From Streptococcus mitis (GTDB taxonomy: Bacteria > Bacillota > Bacilli > Lactobacillales > Streptococcaceae): a stretch of 64,000 nt of DNA. Location of the stretch: NCBI RefSeq assembly GCF_946190375.1, contig NZ_CAMIAF010000007.1, forward strand, positions 39,447 through 103,446. The letters are read 5' to 3'. The position numbers and the translations under genes were made by a program. How positions within the stretch are numbered: the first letter of the stretch is position 1; each line of letters opens with the position of its first letter. Shown here one piece after another: positions 17,686 through 27,690 of this stretch. The notes beneath the pieces are model-generated. The model had not been told where the DNA came from. It ran no database searches and was given only the letters and a program-made list of their open reading frames with translations.

Positions 17686-18321
17686 ATGGAATTTAGAACA
17701 ATTAAAGAGGACGGACAAGTCCAAGAAGAAATCAAAAAATCCCGCTTTATCTGTCATGCCAAGCGTGTTTATAGCGAAGAAGAGGCTCGTGACTTCATTA
17801 CTGCCATCAAGAAAGAGCACTACAAAGCTACGCATAACTGCTCTGCCTTCATTATTGGAGAACGTAGTGAAATCAAACGAACAAGTGATGATGGTGAGCC
17901 TAGTGGTACTGCTGGCGTTCCCATGCTAGGGGTACTAGAAAATCACAACCTCACCAATGTCTGTGTGGTAGTGACACGCTACTTTGGTGGCATTAAACTA
18001 GGCGCTGGAGGACTGATTCGTGCTTACGCCGGCAGTATTGCCTTAGCTGTCAAAGAAATTGGCATCATTGAAATAAAGGAACAGGCGGGCATTGCTATTC
18101 AAATGTCTTACGCTCAGTATCAAGAGTACAGTAACTTCCTTAAAGAACATAATCTCATGGAGCTGGATACAAACTTTACAGATCAAGTCGATACGATGAT
18201 TTATGTTGATAAAGAAGAAAAAGAAACTATTAAAGCTGCACTTGTAGAGTTTTTTAATGGAAAAGTCACTTTAACTGATCAAGGTTTACGCGAAGTTGAA
18301 GTTCCTGTAAACTTAGTGTAA
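17686..18321 (+). CDS. yigZ: YigZ/IMPACT-family protein
   Basis: A 211-residue cytoplasmic protein of the UPF0029/IMPACT family. It shows the signature SDDGEPSGTAGVPML and VVTRYFGGIKLGAGGLIRAY, followed by the C-terminal ferredoxin-like DUF1949 domain. Its role is uncertain; the eukaryotic relative modulates Gcn2. Divergent from comFA with 55 bases between the starts, so its promoter shares the space of the competence box. Confidence 0.93.
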   Translation: MEFRTIKEDGQVQEEIKKSRFICHAKRVYSEEEARDFITAIKKEHYKATHNCSAFIIGERSEIKRTSDDGEPSGTAGVPMLGVLENHNLTNVCVVVTRYFGGIKLGAGGLIRAYAGSIALAVKEIGIIEIKEQAGIAIQMSYAQYQEYSNFLKEHNLMELDTNFTDQVDTMIYVDKEEKETIKAALVEFFNGKVTLTDQGLREVEVPVNLV

Positions 18322-18336
18322 ACAAAGGAGAGAAAT

Positions 18337-18780
18337 ATGGCATTTGGAAAGTTCATTCAAGGACTCGCTGGTAACTTTAGCGAGCAAAACAAAGAAACTC
18401 TTATCAAAGAATATGGACAATATTTACTAGAAAACGAAGAAATTCAAAGTGGATATAAACTTATTCGTGACTCAATTATATTTACCAATATACGTATTAT
18501 CTTTACAGATAAACAAGGCGCTACTGGTCGTAAGATGTCTATTAAATCAATCTTTTTGATGAACATTGTTAACGTTGAAATGGAAACTGCGGGAGCAGGT
18601 ATAGATGATAGTGAAATTACTATTACTTATTTAGAAAATATCTTTCTAAAAGCACATAATGAACATTTTAGTGTTCACAAATTTGAATTCCCTAAGAAAA
18701 CAGATATCGTTCCACTTTATACATATTTACTAGAATTAGCCTATCACAATCGCTTAAAAATTAATAGCTTAGACCTATGA
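18337..18780 (+). CDS. PH-like domain protein of unknown function
   Basis: A 147-residue protein that I recognise only as a bacterial PH-like fold. The central strands (SIIFTNIRIIFTDKQG, SIKSIFLMNIVNVEM) resemble bacterial PH families. No signal peptide or membrane segment is seen. It follows yigZ by 15 bases with the ribosome site AAAGGAG, so it is probably the second gene of that operon, and a terminator follows at once. Function unknown. Confidence 0.75.
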   Translation: MAFGKFIQGLAGNFSEQNKETLIKEYGQYLLENEEIQSGYKLIRDSIIFTNIRIIFTDKQGATGRKMSIKSIFLMNIVNVEMETAGAGIDDSEITITYLENIFLKAHNEHFSVHKFEFPKKTDIVPLYTYLLELAYHNRLKINSLDL

Positions 18781-18787
18781 TATAAAA

Positions 18788-18816
18788 AAATCCTATCGCT
18801 TCGATAGGATTTCTAT
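18788..18816 (+). terminator. Terminator after the PH-like gene
   Basis: Nine-pair stem ATCCTATCG / CGATAGGAT with loop CTT, then TTTCTATATTT. Confidence 0.85.
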
Positions 18817-18876
18817 ATTTTACAAATGGTATAGATAGCGTTATACTAGAGATATCTTATACAAAGAGGTATTCAT

Positions 18877-19803
18877 ATGTCTATTTATAACAACATTACT
18901 GAATTAATCGGTCAAACTCCGATTGTTAAACTCAACAACATTGTGCCAGAAGGTGCTGCAGATGTCTATGTAAAACTTGAAGCATTTAACCCTGGTTCTT
19001 CTGTAAAAGACCGTATTGCTCTTAGCATGATTGAAAAAGCTGAACAAGATGGTATTCTGAAACCTGGTTCTACTATTGTTGAAGCAACAAGTGGAAACAC
19101 TGGTATTGGACTTTCATGGGTAGGGGCTGCTAAAGGGTATAAAGTTGTTATCGTTATGCCTGAAACTATGAGTGTGGAACGACGTAAGATTATCCAAGCC
19201 TATGGTGCTGAACTCGTCCTTACTCCTGGTAGCGAAGGAATGAAAGGTGCTATTGCTAAGGCTCAAGAAATCGCTGCTGAACGTGATGGTTTCCTTCCTC
19301 TTCAATTTGATAACCCAGCAAATCCAGAAGTACACGAAAGAACAACAGGAGCTGAGATACTAGCTGCTTTCGGTAAAGATGGATTAGATGCCTTTGTTGC
19401 TGGAGTTGGTACCGGTGGAACGATTTCTGGTGTTTCTCATGCACTCAAATCAGCAAATTCAAACATTCAAGTTTATGCAGTGGAAGCTGATGAATCCGCC
19501 ATTCTATCTGGTGAAAAACCTGGTCCTCACAAAATTCAAGGTATCTCAGCTGGATTTATTCCTGATACACTTGATACAAAGGCTTATGATGGTATCGTTC
19601 GTGTAACATCAGATGATGCTCTTGCACTCGGACGTGAAATTGGTGGAAAAGAAGGCTTCCTTGTAGGGATTTCCTCAGCTGCAGCTATCTACGGAGCCAT
19701 CGAGGTTGCCAAAAAATTAGGTACAGGTAAAAAAGTCCTTGCTCTAGCACCAGATAACGGTGAACGTTATCTCTCTACAGCACTCTATGAATTTGAAGTT
19801 TAG
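18877..19803 (+). CDS. cysK: Cysteine synthase A (O-acetylserine sulfhydrylase)
   Basis: PLP enzyme of 308 residues making cysteine from O-acetylserine and sulfide. The PLP lysine is K44 in NPGSSVKDR, the substrate loop is [11 protein letters not shown], and the phosphate-binding loop is [10 protein letters not shown]. It is monocistronic with a -10 TATACT at 18842-18847 and its own terminator. Length and motifs are standard. Confidence 0.97.
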   Translation: MSIYNNITELIGQTPIVKLNNIVPEGAADVYVKLEAFNPGSSVKDRIALSMIEKAEQDGILKPGSTIVEATSGNTGIGLSWVGAAKGYKVVIVMPETMSVERRKIIQAYGAELVLTPGSEGMKGAIAKAQEIAAERDGFLPLQFDNPANPEVHERTTGAEILAAFGKDGLDAFVAGVGTGGTISGVSHALKSANSNIQVYAVEADESAILSGEKPGPHKIQGISAGFIPDTLDTKAYDGIVRVTSDDALALGREIGGKEGFLVGISSAAAIYGAIEVAKKLGTGKKVLALAPDNGERYLSTALYEFEV

Positions 19804-19817
19804 TCTCCTAAATACAA

Positions 19818-19848
19818 TTGGCCCTTATTATAGGGCTTTTTGTTTTTA
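19818..19848 (+). terminator. Terminator after cysK
   Basis: Stem GGCCCTTA-type arms (GCCCT / AGGGC) with loop TATTAT, then TTTTTGTTTTT. Confidence 0.8.
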
Positions 19849-19890
19849 CCTTGAAAATAGGAAGCTCTCCCTATAGGGATCGACTGCATA

Positions 19891-19920
19891 GAAAAAAGGA
19901 AGCAAATTTACTTCCTTTCT
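19891..19920 (-). terminator. Terminator after tsf
   Basis: Minus-strand stem AAAGGAAGTAAAT / TTGCTTCCTTT followed by TTTCTATG, a few bases beyond the tsf stop. Confidence 0.8.
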
Positions 19921-19924
19921 ATAA

Positions 19925-20965
19925 TTAGTTATTCAAGGCTGCTGCCATTGTAGCTGCAACTTCAGCTTCAAAGTCGTTTGCAGCTTTCTCAATACCTTCA
20001 CCAACTTCAAAGCGAGCGAACTCAACTACTGAAGCGTTAACTGATTCAAGATATGCTTCAACTGTCTTGCTATCATCCATGATGTAAACTTGTGCAAGAA
20101 GTGTGTAAGCTTGGTCAACTTTAGTGTTGTCAAGCATGAAGCGATCCATTTTACCTGGGATAATTTTGTCCCAGATTTTTTCTGGTTTGCCTTCTGCAGC
20201 CAACTCAGCTTTGATGTCAGCTTCAGCTTGAGCAATCACTTCATCAGTCAATTGAGATTTTGATCCATACTTCAAGTGTGGTAGAGCTGGTTTGTTAACC
20301 ATTGCACGGCTTTCGTTGTCTTGGTCGATTACGTGATTCAATTGTGCCAACTCATCTTTAACGAATTGTTCATCCAATTCTTTGTAAGAAAGAACTGTTG
20401 GTTTCATCGCTGCGATGTGCATTGACAATTGTTTAGCAAGTGCTTCGTCTCCACCTTCAACAACTGAAATAACACCGATACGTCCACCGTTATGTTGGTA
20501 TGCTCCAAAGTGTTGTGCATCTGTTTTTTCAATCAATGCAAAGCGACGGAATGAGATTTTTTCTCCGATTGTTGCTGTTGCAGATACGTATGCAGCTTCA
20601 AGAGTTTCACCTGAAGGCATTGTCAAAGCAAGTGCTTCTTCATTATTAGCAGGTTTTCCTTCAGCAATAACTTTAGCTGTAGTATTTACCAATTCAACGA
20701 ATTGAGCATTTTTCGCAACGAAGTCAGTTTCAGCGTTTACTTCAATAACTGCTGCAACATTACCGTTAACGTAAACGCCAGTCAAACCTTCTGCAGCAAC
20801 ACGGTCAGCCTTCTTAGCTGCCTTAGCCATACCTTTTTCACGAAGCAATTCAATCGCTTTTTCGATGTCACCGTCTGTTTCTACAAGCGCTTTTTTAGCG
20901 TCCATAACTCCGGCACCAGATTTTTCACGCAACTCTTTTACAAGTTTAGCTGTAATTTCTGCCAT
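19925..20965 (-). CDS. tsf: Elongation factor Ts
   Basis: Guanine exchange factor for EF-Tu, 346 residues. The N-terminal UBA-like domain ([21 protein letters not shown]) and the TDFVAKN motif that contacts EF-Tu are clear. The protein is at the longer end for streptococci because of the C-terminal extension [20 protein letters not shown] region. It is the second gene of rpsB-tsf; the intergenic hairpin may partially terminate transcription before it. Confidence 0.98.
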   Translation of the reverse strand: MAEITAKLVKELREKSGAGVMDAKKALVETDGDIEKAIELLREKGMAKAAKKADRVAAEGLTGVYVNGNVAAVIEVNAETDFVAKNAQFVELVNTTAKVIAEGKPANNEEALALTMPSGETLEAAYVSATATIGEKISFRRFALIEKTDAQHFGAYQHNGGRIGVISVVEGGDEALAKQLSMHIAAMKPTVLSYKELDEQFVKDELAQLNHVIDQDNESRAMVNKPALPHLKYGSKSQLTDEVIAQAEADIKAELAAEGKPEKIWDKIIPGKMDRFMLDNTKVDQAYTLLAQVYIMDDSKTVEAYLESVNASVVEFARFEVGEGIEKAANDFEAEVAATMAAALNN

Positions 20966-20982
20966 TTTGATTCTCCTATATT

Positions 20983-21022
20983 TTTTAAAAATAGGAGAGC
21001 CGGGCTAAGCCCCGCCCTCCTA
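20983..21022 (-). terminator. Hairpin between rpsB and tsf (attenuator)
   Basis: Minus-strand inverted repeat with arms TAGGAGGGCGGGGCTTAG and the GCCCGGCTCTCCTA side, then ATTTTTAAAAAA. It sits between two genes that must both be expressed, so it is more likely a partial terminator that adjusts the ratio. Confidence 0.65.
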
Positions 21023-21043
21023 GGTAATTACTAATTATATGAA

Positions 21044-21823
21044 TTAAGCGTTATCGCCTTCTACAACTTCAACGATTTCTTCGATTGAATCTGCTTGAGC
21101 TTCTGAAGCTGCAAATTCTGCTTCAACTGCTACTGCATCTTCACCTTGACGTCCTTCGATGATAGCATCAGCCAATTTAGCTGTGATCAATTTAACAGCG
21201 CGGATAGCATCATCGTTAGCTGGGATGATTACATCGATATCATCTGGATCAGTGTTTGTATCAACCATCGCTACAACTGGGATTCCCAATTTCTTAGCTT
21301 CTTTAACAGCGATTTGCTCTTTATGTGGGTCAACTACGTACATAACATCTGGGATACGAGGCATATCTTCGATACCACCCAAGAATTTTTCAAGACGTGC
21401 ACGTTGTTTATTAAGAAGTGCAACTTCTTTCTTAGGAAGAACTTCGAAAGTTCCATCTTCTTCCATACGTTTGATTTCTTTCAAACGAGCGATACGTTTT
21501 TGGATTGTTCCCCAGTTTGTAAGAGTTCCACCCAACCAACGGTGGTTAATAAAGTATTGACCTGAACGTACTGCTTCTTCAGCAACTGCATCAGCTGCTT
21601 GTTTCTTAGTACCAACGAACAATACAACTGCATCGTTAGCTGCTGCATCACGCATGAAGTCGTATGCTTGATCAGCGTATTTTACTGTTTGTTGCAAGTC
21701 GATAACGTGGATTCCGTTACGCTCAGTAAAGATGTACTTAGCCATCTTAGGGTTCCAGCGACGAGTTTGGTGACCAAAGTGTACACCAGCCTCAAGAAGT
21801 TGTTTCATTGAAATTACTGCCAT
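21044..21823 (-). CDS. rpsB: 30S ribosomal protein S2
   Basis: A 259-residue S2 protein. I use the ATG at 21823 ([20 protein letters not shown]), which is the family start and has AAAGGAGAAATACTC before it; the frame runs open to 21907 without meaning. The conserved [23 protein letters not shown] and [12 protein letters not shown] stretches are present. The C-terminus is an acidic tail. Heads the rpsB-tsf operon. Confidence 0.98.
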   Translation of the reverse strand: MAVISMKQLLEAGVHFGHQTRRWNPKMAKYIFTERNGIHVIDLQQTVKYADQAYDFMRDAAANDAVVLFVGTKKQAADAVAEEAVRSGQYFINHRWLGGTLTNWGTIQKRIARLKEIKRMEEDGTFEVLPKKEVALLNKQRARLEKFLGGIEDMPRIPDVMYVVDPHKEQIAVKEAKKLGIPVVAMVDTNTDPDDIDVIIPANDDAIRAVKLITAKLADAIIEGRQGEDAVAVEAEFAASEAQADSIEEIVEVVEGDNA

Positions 21824-21939
21824 GAGTATTTCTCCTTTTTGTTTTTTTCCTCTTCTTGACTTCAACTTGCAAAACGACCCAAGAGCAACTGCTTCACAAT
21901 TCATCAAGAATGAGTATTATCGTTCACACGACAAGTTTC

Positions 21940-21968
21940 ATTTTACCATACTTTTTCAATATTTTCAA
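21940..21968 (-). promoter_or_regulatory. rpsB-tsf promoter
   Basis: Minus-strand TTGAAA (21968-21963) and TAAAAT (21945-21940) with 17 bases between, preceded by a TATG extension. The 110-base leader between here and the rpsB start may carry an S2-type autoregulatory structure; I could not fold it reliably. Confidence 0.65.
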
Positions 21969-22011
21969 GCTGTTTTGATATAATTTTTAATAGGGATTAT
22001 CACGGTAAAAC

Positions 22012-22042
22012 TTGAAAAGAGGGCTCTATTCGAGTCCCTCTG
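22012..22042 (-). terminator. Terminator after pcsB
   Basis: Minus-strand stem AGAGGGACTCG / (c)GAGCCCTCT with loop AATA, followed by TTTTC, starting five bases after the pcsB stop. Confidence 0.8.
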
Positions 22043-22046
22043 TAAA

Positions 22047-23234
22047 TTAATCTGCATAAATATATGTTACAAAACCTGAAGACGTAGTTGTCGGATTGAA
22101 CCACCCACGATGATTTCCAAGCGTGCGATTACCAGCATAATTTGATTCTGACACTTGGATACGTGTTGTTGATTCTACAGCAGTGACTACCGCTACGTGT
22201 CCATAGCCACCATCATTCCAACATGCAATCGCACCAACTTGAGGTGTTGAACCTGTACGGAATCCTGCAGCAGCCGCACTTGTAGCCCACTGTGCTCCAT
22301 TACCCCAATAGTCTCCAGCCCAAGGTGCTAATGTTTTAACTCCCCATGTACATTCTCCAATTGGATAGCTTGAAGCATTTGTACTGTATGTTGGGCGTTG
22401 TTTGACTGCCACAGGAGTATATGTTGCTGATTCCGAAGAAGCTACAGCTTGAACCTGTGCTGCAAAAGTCGTATTTCCAGAAGCAACAACTGTTTGTTGT
22501 TGACTTACTTGTTTTGCCTTGTAAGCTGCTTCTGCCGCTGCTGCTGCTTTTGCTGCCGCTTCTGCTTCTGCTTTTTTCTCTAGCAAACTTGCTTTTTCAT
22601 CTTCTGCTGTCGCTTTTTCAGCAGCAAGATTTAATTCTGCAGCCTTCAACTCAGCTTGTTTCGTTGTTAAAGCTTGCGCATCATCAGACAATTTCTGTTG
22701 ATTTGCAATTACTGTATTAATTGCGTCATTGTTTGCCACTTGCTTCTCAGAAATTGCTTTTTTATCTGCTTTTTGTTGTTCCAACATTTTGTTGTTAGCA
22801 GATACGATTTCATTCATTGCTGCTACACGTGAAATAGCTTCTGTAATTGATTTTGAATTTACAATCGTATTGATGTAGCTAGTTGCAGCTCCATTTGTTT
22901 GAGCACTACGAGCTTGTTTTTCCAAAGAATCATTGCGAGATACAATATTTTTAGAAAGTTCTGTAATCTCACTCTCAAGTTTTTTGGATTCTGCTTGTAA
23001 TCTATCATTTTCAGCTTGCAAGTTAGATTGCTCAGCTTGAATAGCTGATACTTGCTCCTGAATTTGGTCAACTTGTTTTTGGGCTTCTTGTTGTTGCGCT
23101 GTTAAGTTACTAATTTTATTATCTTGAGCAGCAATTTTGTCATCAGTCGTTTCTGCATGCGCAGTTGTTAAAACAGCTACTTGAGAAACCATTACTGTAC
23201 TTAATAAAAGTGACGCTAAGATTTTTTTCTTCAT
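22047..23234 (-). CDS. pcsB: Division-associated murein hydrolase PcsB
   Basis: Secreted 395-residue protein required for daughter-cell separation, activated by FtsEX. A signal peptide ends near residue 27 (AHA). Two long coiled-coil stretches cover about 30-245, with an alanine-rich hinge ([16 protein letters not shown]). The CHAP domain (about 280-395) has catalytic C295 (IGECTWG) and H346 (YGHVAVV). A WalR-type repeat precedes it. It lies next to mreCD, as in pneumococcus. Confidence 0.97.
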   Translation of the reverse strand: MKKKILASLLLSTVMVSQVAVLTTAHAETTDDKIAAQDNKISNLTAQQQEAQKQVDQIQEQVSAIQAEQSNLQAENDRLQAESKKLESEITELSKNIVSRNDSLEKQARSAQTNGAATSYINTIVNSKSITEAISRVAAMNEIVSANNKMLEQQKADKKAISEKQVANNDAINTVIANQQKLSDDAQALTTKQAELKAAELNLAAEKATAEDEKASLLEKKAEAEAAAKAAAAAEAAYKAKQVSQQQTVVASGNTTFAAQVQAVASSESATYTPVAVKQRPTYSTNASSYPIGECTWGVKTLAPWAGDYWGNGAQWATSAAAAGFRTGSTPQVGAIACWNDGGYGHVAVVTAVESTTRIQVSESNYAGNRTLGNHRGWFNPTTTSSGFVTYIYAD

Positions 23235-23269
23235 ATTACGTAGATACTCCTTCTTTTAAAGACAATACT

Positions 23270-23313
23270 AGTATACCAAAAAAAGGCCTAATGAATATTA
23301 CGCCTTTGTTACA
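23270..23313 (-). promoter_or_regulatory. pcsB promoter with WalR-type site
   Basis: Minus-strand TGTAAC-N5-CGTAAT (23313-23297) resembles the WalR repeat TGTWAH-N5-TGTWAH with one mismatch, and TATACT (23275-23270) is the -10. pcsB is the best known WalR target in pneumococcus, which supports the reading. Confidence 0.7.
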
Positions 23314-23327
23314 TTTTTGTTTCTTTC

Positions 23328-23825
23328 TTATAGATAATATCTTTCAAAAATAAACTGAAAAATAAGCATCCACACAAGATTTAAAATCATGGATGGTACT
23401 AGGCTATAAACGATAAAAATCGGCAGACTATCTAGAGTTAAACCTACCGCTAATGCAAAGAGATAAGTTCCCATATCAAATAGAAAACTCATAACAATCA
23501 TAGCCAAGATTCTCGTCCAACGATTCAATAAAATAACACTATTCAATTTATGAAGAAAGGCTCCCAATAAGATAAATAAGAGAGTTGCAATCCCTATTAG
23601 ATGGAAAAAGTAAACATCGTAAACCAAGCCCACCATAAAACAATAGACTAGATAGAGATACTCTGATACTTCTATCGTCTCAAATAATAGAAATAGAAAA
23701 AGAAAATGACTAGCCAAATGTACATGGGGGAAAAATGATCCCAGAAGCTGGCTAATATGGGCGTCAATTAGAACAAAGAAAGGAAGCAATAAAAACACTC
23801 CAACCCGCTTCAACTGTCTCATCAT
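23328..23825 (-). CDS. mreD: Rod shape-determining membrane protein MreD
   Basis: A 165-residue, very hydrophobic protein with about five membrane segments, a partner of MreC in peripheral wall synthesis of ovoid cocci. Recognised by length, hydropathy (VYDVYFFHLIGIATLLFILLG region, in pieces) and position directly after mreC, overlapping its stop. MreD proteins diverge strongly, so context carries weight. Confidence 0.9.
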   Translation of the reverse strand: MMRQLKRVGVFLLLPFFVLIDAHISQLLGSFFPHVHLASHFLFLFLLFETIEVSEYLYLVYCFMVGLVYDVYFFHLIGIATLLFILLGAFLHKLNSVILLNRWTRILAMIVMSFLFDMGTYLFALAVGLTLDSLPIFIVYSLVPSMILNLVWMLIFQFIFERYYL

Positions 23826-24640
23826 GAATTCCCCACTAATTCTATCACATCCACATTATGAGTATCTGCACTCAATTTAACAGTTACTTCTCGCGTCAAA
23901 TAGTCTGTACTATGCGTTGTGGCAACCACTTCACCTACAGGAATATCAGCAACGTTAAAGTTTCCTAATCCACCCGTTGTCACCTTATCGCCTGCACTAA
24001 TATCGCTATTACTATTTAATTGACTAATTTTGAGAACGTCATTTTCCTTGTCGTAGCCAACAATAATTCCATAAATTGTGGTAGTGCCGTGTTGAATTTT
24101 AACAGAAATCTTATCAGCATTTTCCGTATTAGTCAGAAGGTTGACTATAGTAGAGTTCTCCTCTACTTTTGAAACACTCCCAATCAAGCCACCATTTGCA
24201 ATTGCTAACATATTCTCAGAAGCCCCTTTTGATTTGCCTGCATCTAAGGTCAATTCCTGTTTCCAAGATACCGGAGAACGCATAATAACATCTGCTGCCA
24301 AAGTCTTTGTAGCTTGCAATTTGGACTTCATATCAAGCAATTGGCGCAGTTGCTCATTTTCTGTCTTTAAACTTTCCGCCTCATTTGATTTAACTTCTAA
24401 TTGGTAAATCTGTTTCTTCAAACTTTCATTTTCATTATATGTTCGTGTCAAATGTGCCAAATCTGATTTAACAGAATCAAACCACTGAAAAGGTTTTTGC
24501 ACAACTCTATCAACCAATGAGATCCCATCTCCTAATTTTGTCACAATTGTACTTGAATAAGTCGTCGCTAAGAGAGCTGAGACAAGCAGAACAGTGACAA
24601 AAACAATAATGACATATTTTGATTTTTTAAAACGGTTCAT
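23822..24640 (-). CDS. mreC: Rod shape-determining protein MreC
   Basis: A 272-residue bitopic protein: short cytoplasmic start, one membrane segment (about 8-28), a coiled coil (about 65-110, NESLKKQIYQLEVKSNEAES), then a double beta-barrel with the GGLIGSV and GDKVTTGGLG patterns. It organises peripheral peptidoglycan synthesis with MreD, RodZ and PBP2b. Overlaps mreD by four bases. Confidence 0.95.
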   Translation of the reverse strand: MNRFKKSKYVIIVFVTVLLVSALLATTYSSTIVTKLGDGISLVDRVVQKPFQWFDSVKSDLAHLTRTYNENESLKKQIYQLEVKSNEAESLKTENEQLRQLLDMKSKLQATKTLAADVIMRSPVSWKQELTLDAGKSKGASENMLAIANGGLIGSVSKVEENSTIVNLLTNTENADKISVKIQHGTTTIYGIIVGYDKENDVLKISQLNSNSDISAGDKVTTGGLGNFNVADIPVGEVVATTHSTDYLTREVTVKLSADTHNVDVIELVGNS

Positions 24641-24699
24641 ATCCCTACCTTTATATCAAAAACTGTTACAGTAACTTTTTTATCAATTCCTGAAAGCTA

Positions 24700-25494
24700 C
24701 TAAGATTTTAAGAAAAATAAACAACAACCAAGTACGAGAACAACAAGAATGGTCAGCGTATCCTTTCGAGTCCATTTCAATTGTCTGTATTGACTTCTGC
24801 CTTTTCCCCCCTTATAACCACGCGCTTCCATAGCAATAGCCAAGGAATCCGCACGTTTTAAACTTGTCGCAAAAAGAGGAATCAAAATGGGAATCATCGC
24901 CTTTACTTTTTGAACGATGCTTCCTTCTCCAAAATCCACTCCACGTGCTTTCTGCGCATTCATAATCCGCGTCGTATCATCCATTAATGTTGGGACAAAA
25001 CGTAGACTCATGGACAGCATCAATCCAATTTCATGAACTGGAACTTTCACACGCTTTAAAGGCGCTAACAAAGCTTCGACAGCTGAGGCCAAACTTAAGG
25101 GCATGGTCGTTAAGGTTAACAAAGTTGAAAAGAAAATAATCAATACAAAACGACAAAAAATAATCCCAGCTTGTTGCAAAGCATAATCTGTGATTCTCAC
25201 AAACGAAAACTCAAATAAAACATTCCCATTAGAAATGAAAAATAGTTGAAAAATAGTTGTGAAGGCAATCAAGAAAAACATAGACTTCAAGCCCTGAATA
25301 AAAAATGAAAGAGATACTCCTGACAAGGCAATAAATATCCCTGTCGCTATAAAAAGAATTAGATTCGTCAAGGGATTATTAGCCCAAAAAACGATTAAAA
25401 TCAGTAGCATCATAGCCAGTAATTTGCTGCGTGGATCCAATCGGTGAACTATCGAATCCCCTGGGATATAACGCCCCAAAATCATACTATCCAT
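24700..25494 (-). CDS. ecfT: ECF transporter transmembrane subunit EcfT
   Basis: A 264-residue membrane scaffold of the energy-coupling-factor vitamin transporters. It carries the coupling motif seen as RGVDFGEG near a second basic ARGYKGG motif (both A-R-G type), typical of EcfT. It overlaps ecfA2 by eight bases. With the two ATPases it forms the shared ECF module that serves many S-components encoded elsewhere. Confidence 0.94.
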   Translation of the reverse strand: MDSMILGRYIPGDSIVHRLDPRSKLLAMMLLILIVFWANNPLTNLILFIATGIFIALSGVSLSFFIQGLKSMFFLIAFTTIFQLFFISNGNVLFEFSFVRITDYALQQAGIIFCRFVLIIFFSTLLTLTTMPLSLASAVEALLAPLKRVKVPVHEIGLMLSMSLRFVPTLMDDTTRIMNAQKARGVDFGEGSIVQKVKAMIPILIPLFATSLKRADSLAIAMEARGYKGGKGRSQYRQLKWTRKDTLTILVVLVLGCCLFFLKS

Positions 25495-26326
25495 TTAGCG
25501 ACTCCTTGAACTCCTCTATCTTAATCGGTAATCGTTTAAATGACACGCCTCTATCAGCCAACCGTTTACAAAAGGCCGTAATTTTAGGTACTCCCAGCTG
25601 CACTTCTTCCATAAAGACAACATCTTGAAAGATATCACTTGGTTTCCCACCTTTAACTAAACGTCCCTTTTCCATCACATAGACTTGGTTCGCATATTCA
25701 GCAACATCATCCATCAAATGCGTTACCAAGACAATGGTCATCCCTGACTGGTGGAGTTTTTTGAACAGGGTCATCAACTCTTTTCTACCCAAAGGATCCA
25801 GACCTGCTGTGGGCTCATCTAAGACTAATATGGCTGGTTCCATGGCAAGTATGCCTGCAATGGCGACACGTCTCATTTGTCCACCTGATAGCTCAAACGG
25901 ACTACGATCAAAAAGTGATTCAGCAATTCCAACCAAAGCCAGTTTTTCACGCGCAATCCGCTCCGCATCTTCTTCAGAAACTCCAAAATTTTGTGGCCCA
26001 AAAGCAACGTCTTTCAAAACCGTTTCTTCAAAAATCTGATTTTCAGCAAACTGAAATACCAAGCCAACCTGTTTTCTAATTTGCCGAATATCTTTATTTT
26101 TAGAAGTCGAGGTGATTAAGGTATCAAAAACTCGTACACTTCCTTGACTTGGCACCAATAAACCATTTAAAAGTTGTAAAATAGTTGATTTCCCGCTACC
26201 TGTATGCCCAATTAAGGCCGTATAAGAACCATCCTCAATCGTCAAAGAAACATCCGACAAAGCTGTTGAAGCTAAGGGAGTACCTTCTTGATATGTAAAA
26301 CTCACATTTTTTAGAGCAATTCCCAT
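25487..26326 (-). CDS. ecfA2: ECF transporter ATPase EcfA2
   Basis: A 279-residue ATPase with Walker [10 protein letters not shown], signature [11 protein letters not shown], Walker [13 protein letters not shown] and the switch histidine in VTHLMDDV. The C-terminal region binds EcfT. The SGGQMRR variant distinguishes EcfA2 from EcfA1 upstream, which it overlaps by 16 bases, so translation is coupled. Confidence 0.95.
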   Translation of the reverse strand: MGIALKNVSFTYQEGTPLASTALSDVSLTIEDGSYTALIGHTGSGKSTILQLLNGLLVPSQGSVRVFDTLITSTSKNKDIRQIRKQVGLVFQFAENQIFEETVLKDVAFGPQNFGVSEEDAERIAREKLALVGIAESLFDRSPFELSGGQMRRVAIAGILAMEPAILVLDEPTAGLDPLGRKELMTLFKKLHQSGMTIVLVTHLMDDVAEYANQVYVMEKGRLVKGGKPSDIFQDVVFMEEVQLGVPKITAFCKRLADRGVSFKRLPIKIEEFKESLNG

Positions 26327-27138
26327 AGCTTATCCTCTAGCTCACTTTCTGTCAAATAATTTTCAGTCAAATCATAGCCATGCTGGTTCAAAGAATTTTT
26401 TAATTGATTGGCAAAAGGATCGTCTAATCCAATTTGATCTAAATCATTTCGAGAGAAAAGATCTCTTGGACTACTAGTTGATTCAATTGACCCTTTTTTC
26501 ATGACCAACACACGATCACTCATGGCGACTTCTTCCAAATCATGGGTAATGGAAATGACCGTCATATCATAGTCTTTCCGAATTCCTTTTACTGTCTCAA
26601 TCAGTTCTCTACGACCTTCAGGATCCAACATACTCGTTGCTTCATCTAGAATTAGAATAGCTGGTTTTAGGGCTACAACACCTGCAATAGCTACACGTTG
26701 CTTTTGGCCACCCGATAGACGCGCTGGCTCTCTCTTTTTAAAATCCAACATGCCAACTAAAGCTAGAGCTTCCTCCACTCTCTTTTTCATTTCTTGACGA
26801 GAAAGGCCCTGATTTTCCAAACCAAAGGCAACATCATCCTCAACAGTCGCTCCAACAAATTGATTATCTGGATTTTGAAAAACCATACCGATTTGACGAC
26901 GTATATTCCAAATATTTTCCTCAGTCAAACGTTGGTCATCTATTACAATCTCCCCAGATTCCGCTTCCAGTAAGCCATCAATTAATCGAACCGTCGTTGA
27001 TTTACCACTACCATTATGCCCTACAATCGAAAGCCATTCCCCACGTTTCACGTGAAACGTAATATCCTTCACATCGTAATATTCCTGACTTTCCTTATAG
27101 CGAAAAGAAAGATTTTTTACATCAATTATTGATTTCAT
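26311..27138 (-). CDS. ecfA1: ECF transporter ATPase EcfA1
   Basis: A 275-residue ATPase with Walker [11 protein letters not shown]-loop [11 protein letters not shown], signature [11 protein letters not shown] and Walker [13 protein letters not shown]. It forms the heterodimer with EcfA2. Codons for the stretch FHVKRGE carry a perfect parS-like palindrome. Its start overlaps the pgsA stop by four bases, linking it to the pgsA-rodZ transcript. Confidence 0.95.
   Translation of the reverse strand: MKSIIDVKNLSFRYKESQEYYDVKDITFHVKRGEWLSIVGHNGSGKSTTVRLIDGLLEAESGEIVIDDQRLTEENIWNIRRQIGMVFQNPDNQFVGATVEDDVAFGLENQGLSRQEMKKRVEEALALVGMLDFKKREPARLSGGQKQRVAIAGVVALKPAILILDEATSMLDPEGRRELIETVKGIRKDYDMTVISITHDLEEVAMSDRVLVMKKGSIESTSSPRDLFSRNDLDQIGLDDPFANQLKNSLNQHGYDLTENYLTESELEDKLWELL
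27043..27060. other. parS-like ParB site inside ecfA1
   Basis: Perfect 18-base palindrome ACGTTTCACGTGAAACGT. The central GTTTCACGTGAAAC is identical to the core of the bacterial parS consensus; only the outermost bases differ from TGTTTCACGTGAAACA. It is on the left side of the origin, 21 kb from dnaA, and a parB gene is in the same window. Confidence 0.88.
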
Positions 27139-27680
27139 TTCGAACCAAATGTCCCTTTAAATACATAGGCACTACCCTTGAAATAATCATAGCCAGAGTA
27201 GATAGTGAAAAATAAGGCTACATAAAGTAGAACTTGACCAAGCAAAGTCCAATGTAATAGCAAGAAAATAATGGCAAACATCTGACTGAAAGTTTTAATT
27301 TTTCCAGGCATTGCCGCTGCTAAAACCGTTCCACCAGTTTCAACCAATAAAAGCCTTAAACCTGTCACAGCCAACTCTCGACAGATAATAACTGCAACAA
27401 TCCAAGCCGGAGCCATACCTAACTCAATCAACATAATAAAAGCCGACATAACTAGTAGCTTATCCGCCATAGGATCTGCAAATTTGCCAAAATTACTGAC
27501 CACATTCCATTTACGAGCTAAATATCCATCTAAATAATCTGTAATACTAGCAATAGCAAAGATAATAGCTGCCACTATATGACTCTCTATCGAATTTCCT
27601 ATCGTTAAAATAAAGATAAAAATAGGTATAAAGAGAATTCGACCTATTGTTAAAAGATTGGGAATTTGTTCTTTTTTCAT
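27135..27680 (-). CDS. pgsA: Phosphatidylglycerophosphate synthase
   Basis: A 181-residue membrane enzyme joining CDP-diacylglycerol and glycerol-3-phosphate. The CDP-alcohol phosphotransferase motif D-x2-DG-x2-AR-x8-G-x3-D-x3-D is seen in DYLDGYLARKW...GKFADPMADK. About four to five hydrophobic helices follow. It lies between the rodZ-like gene and ecfA1. Confidence 0.96.
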   Translation of the reverse strand: MKKEQIPNLLTIGRILFIPIFIFILTIGNSIESHIVAAIIFAIASITDYLDGYLARKWNVVSNFGKFADPMADKLLVMSAFIMLIELGMAPAWIVAVIICRELAVTGLRLLLVETGGTVLAAAMPGKIKTFSQMFAIIFLLLHWTLLGQVLLYVALFFTIYSGYDYFKGSAYVFKGTFGSK

Positions 27681-27690
27681 TCGTTTTTCC

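Noticed and set aside
20415-21034. Plus-strand ORFs over tsf and the rpsB-tsf gap
   Set aside because: They mirror conserved ribosomal-factor genes and show no signals of their own.
22421-22720. Leucine-rich plus-strand ORF inside pcsB
   Set aside because: The leucine runs are the antisense image of the alanine/lysine-rich coiled coil of PcsB.
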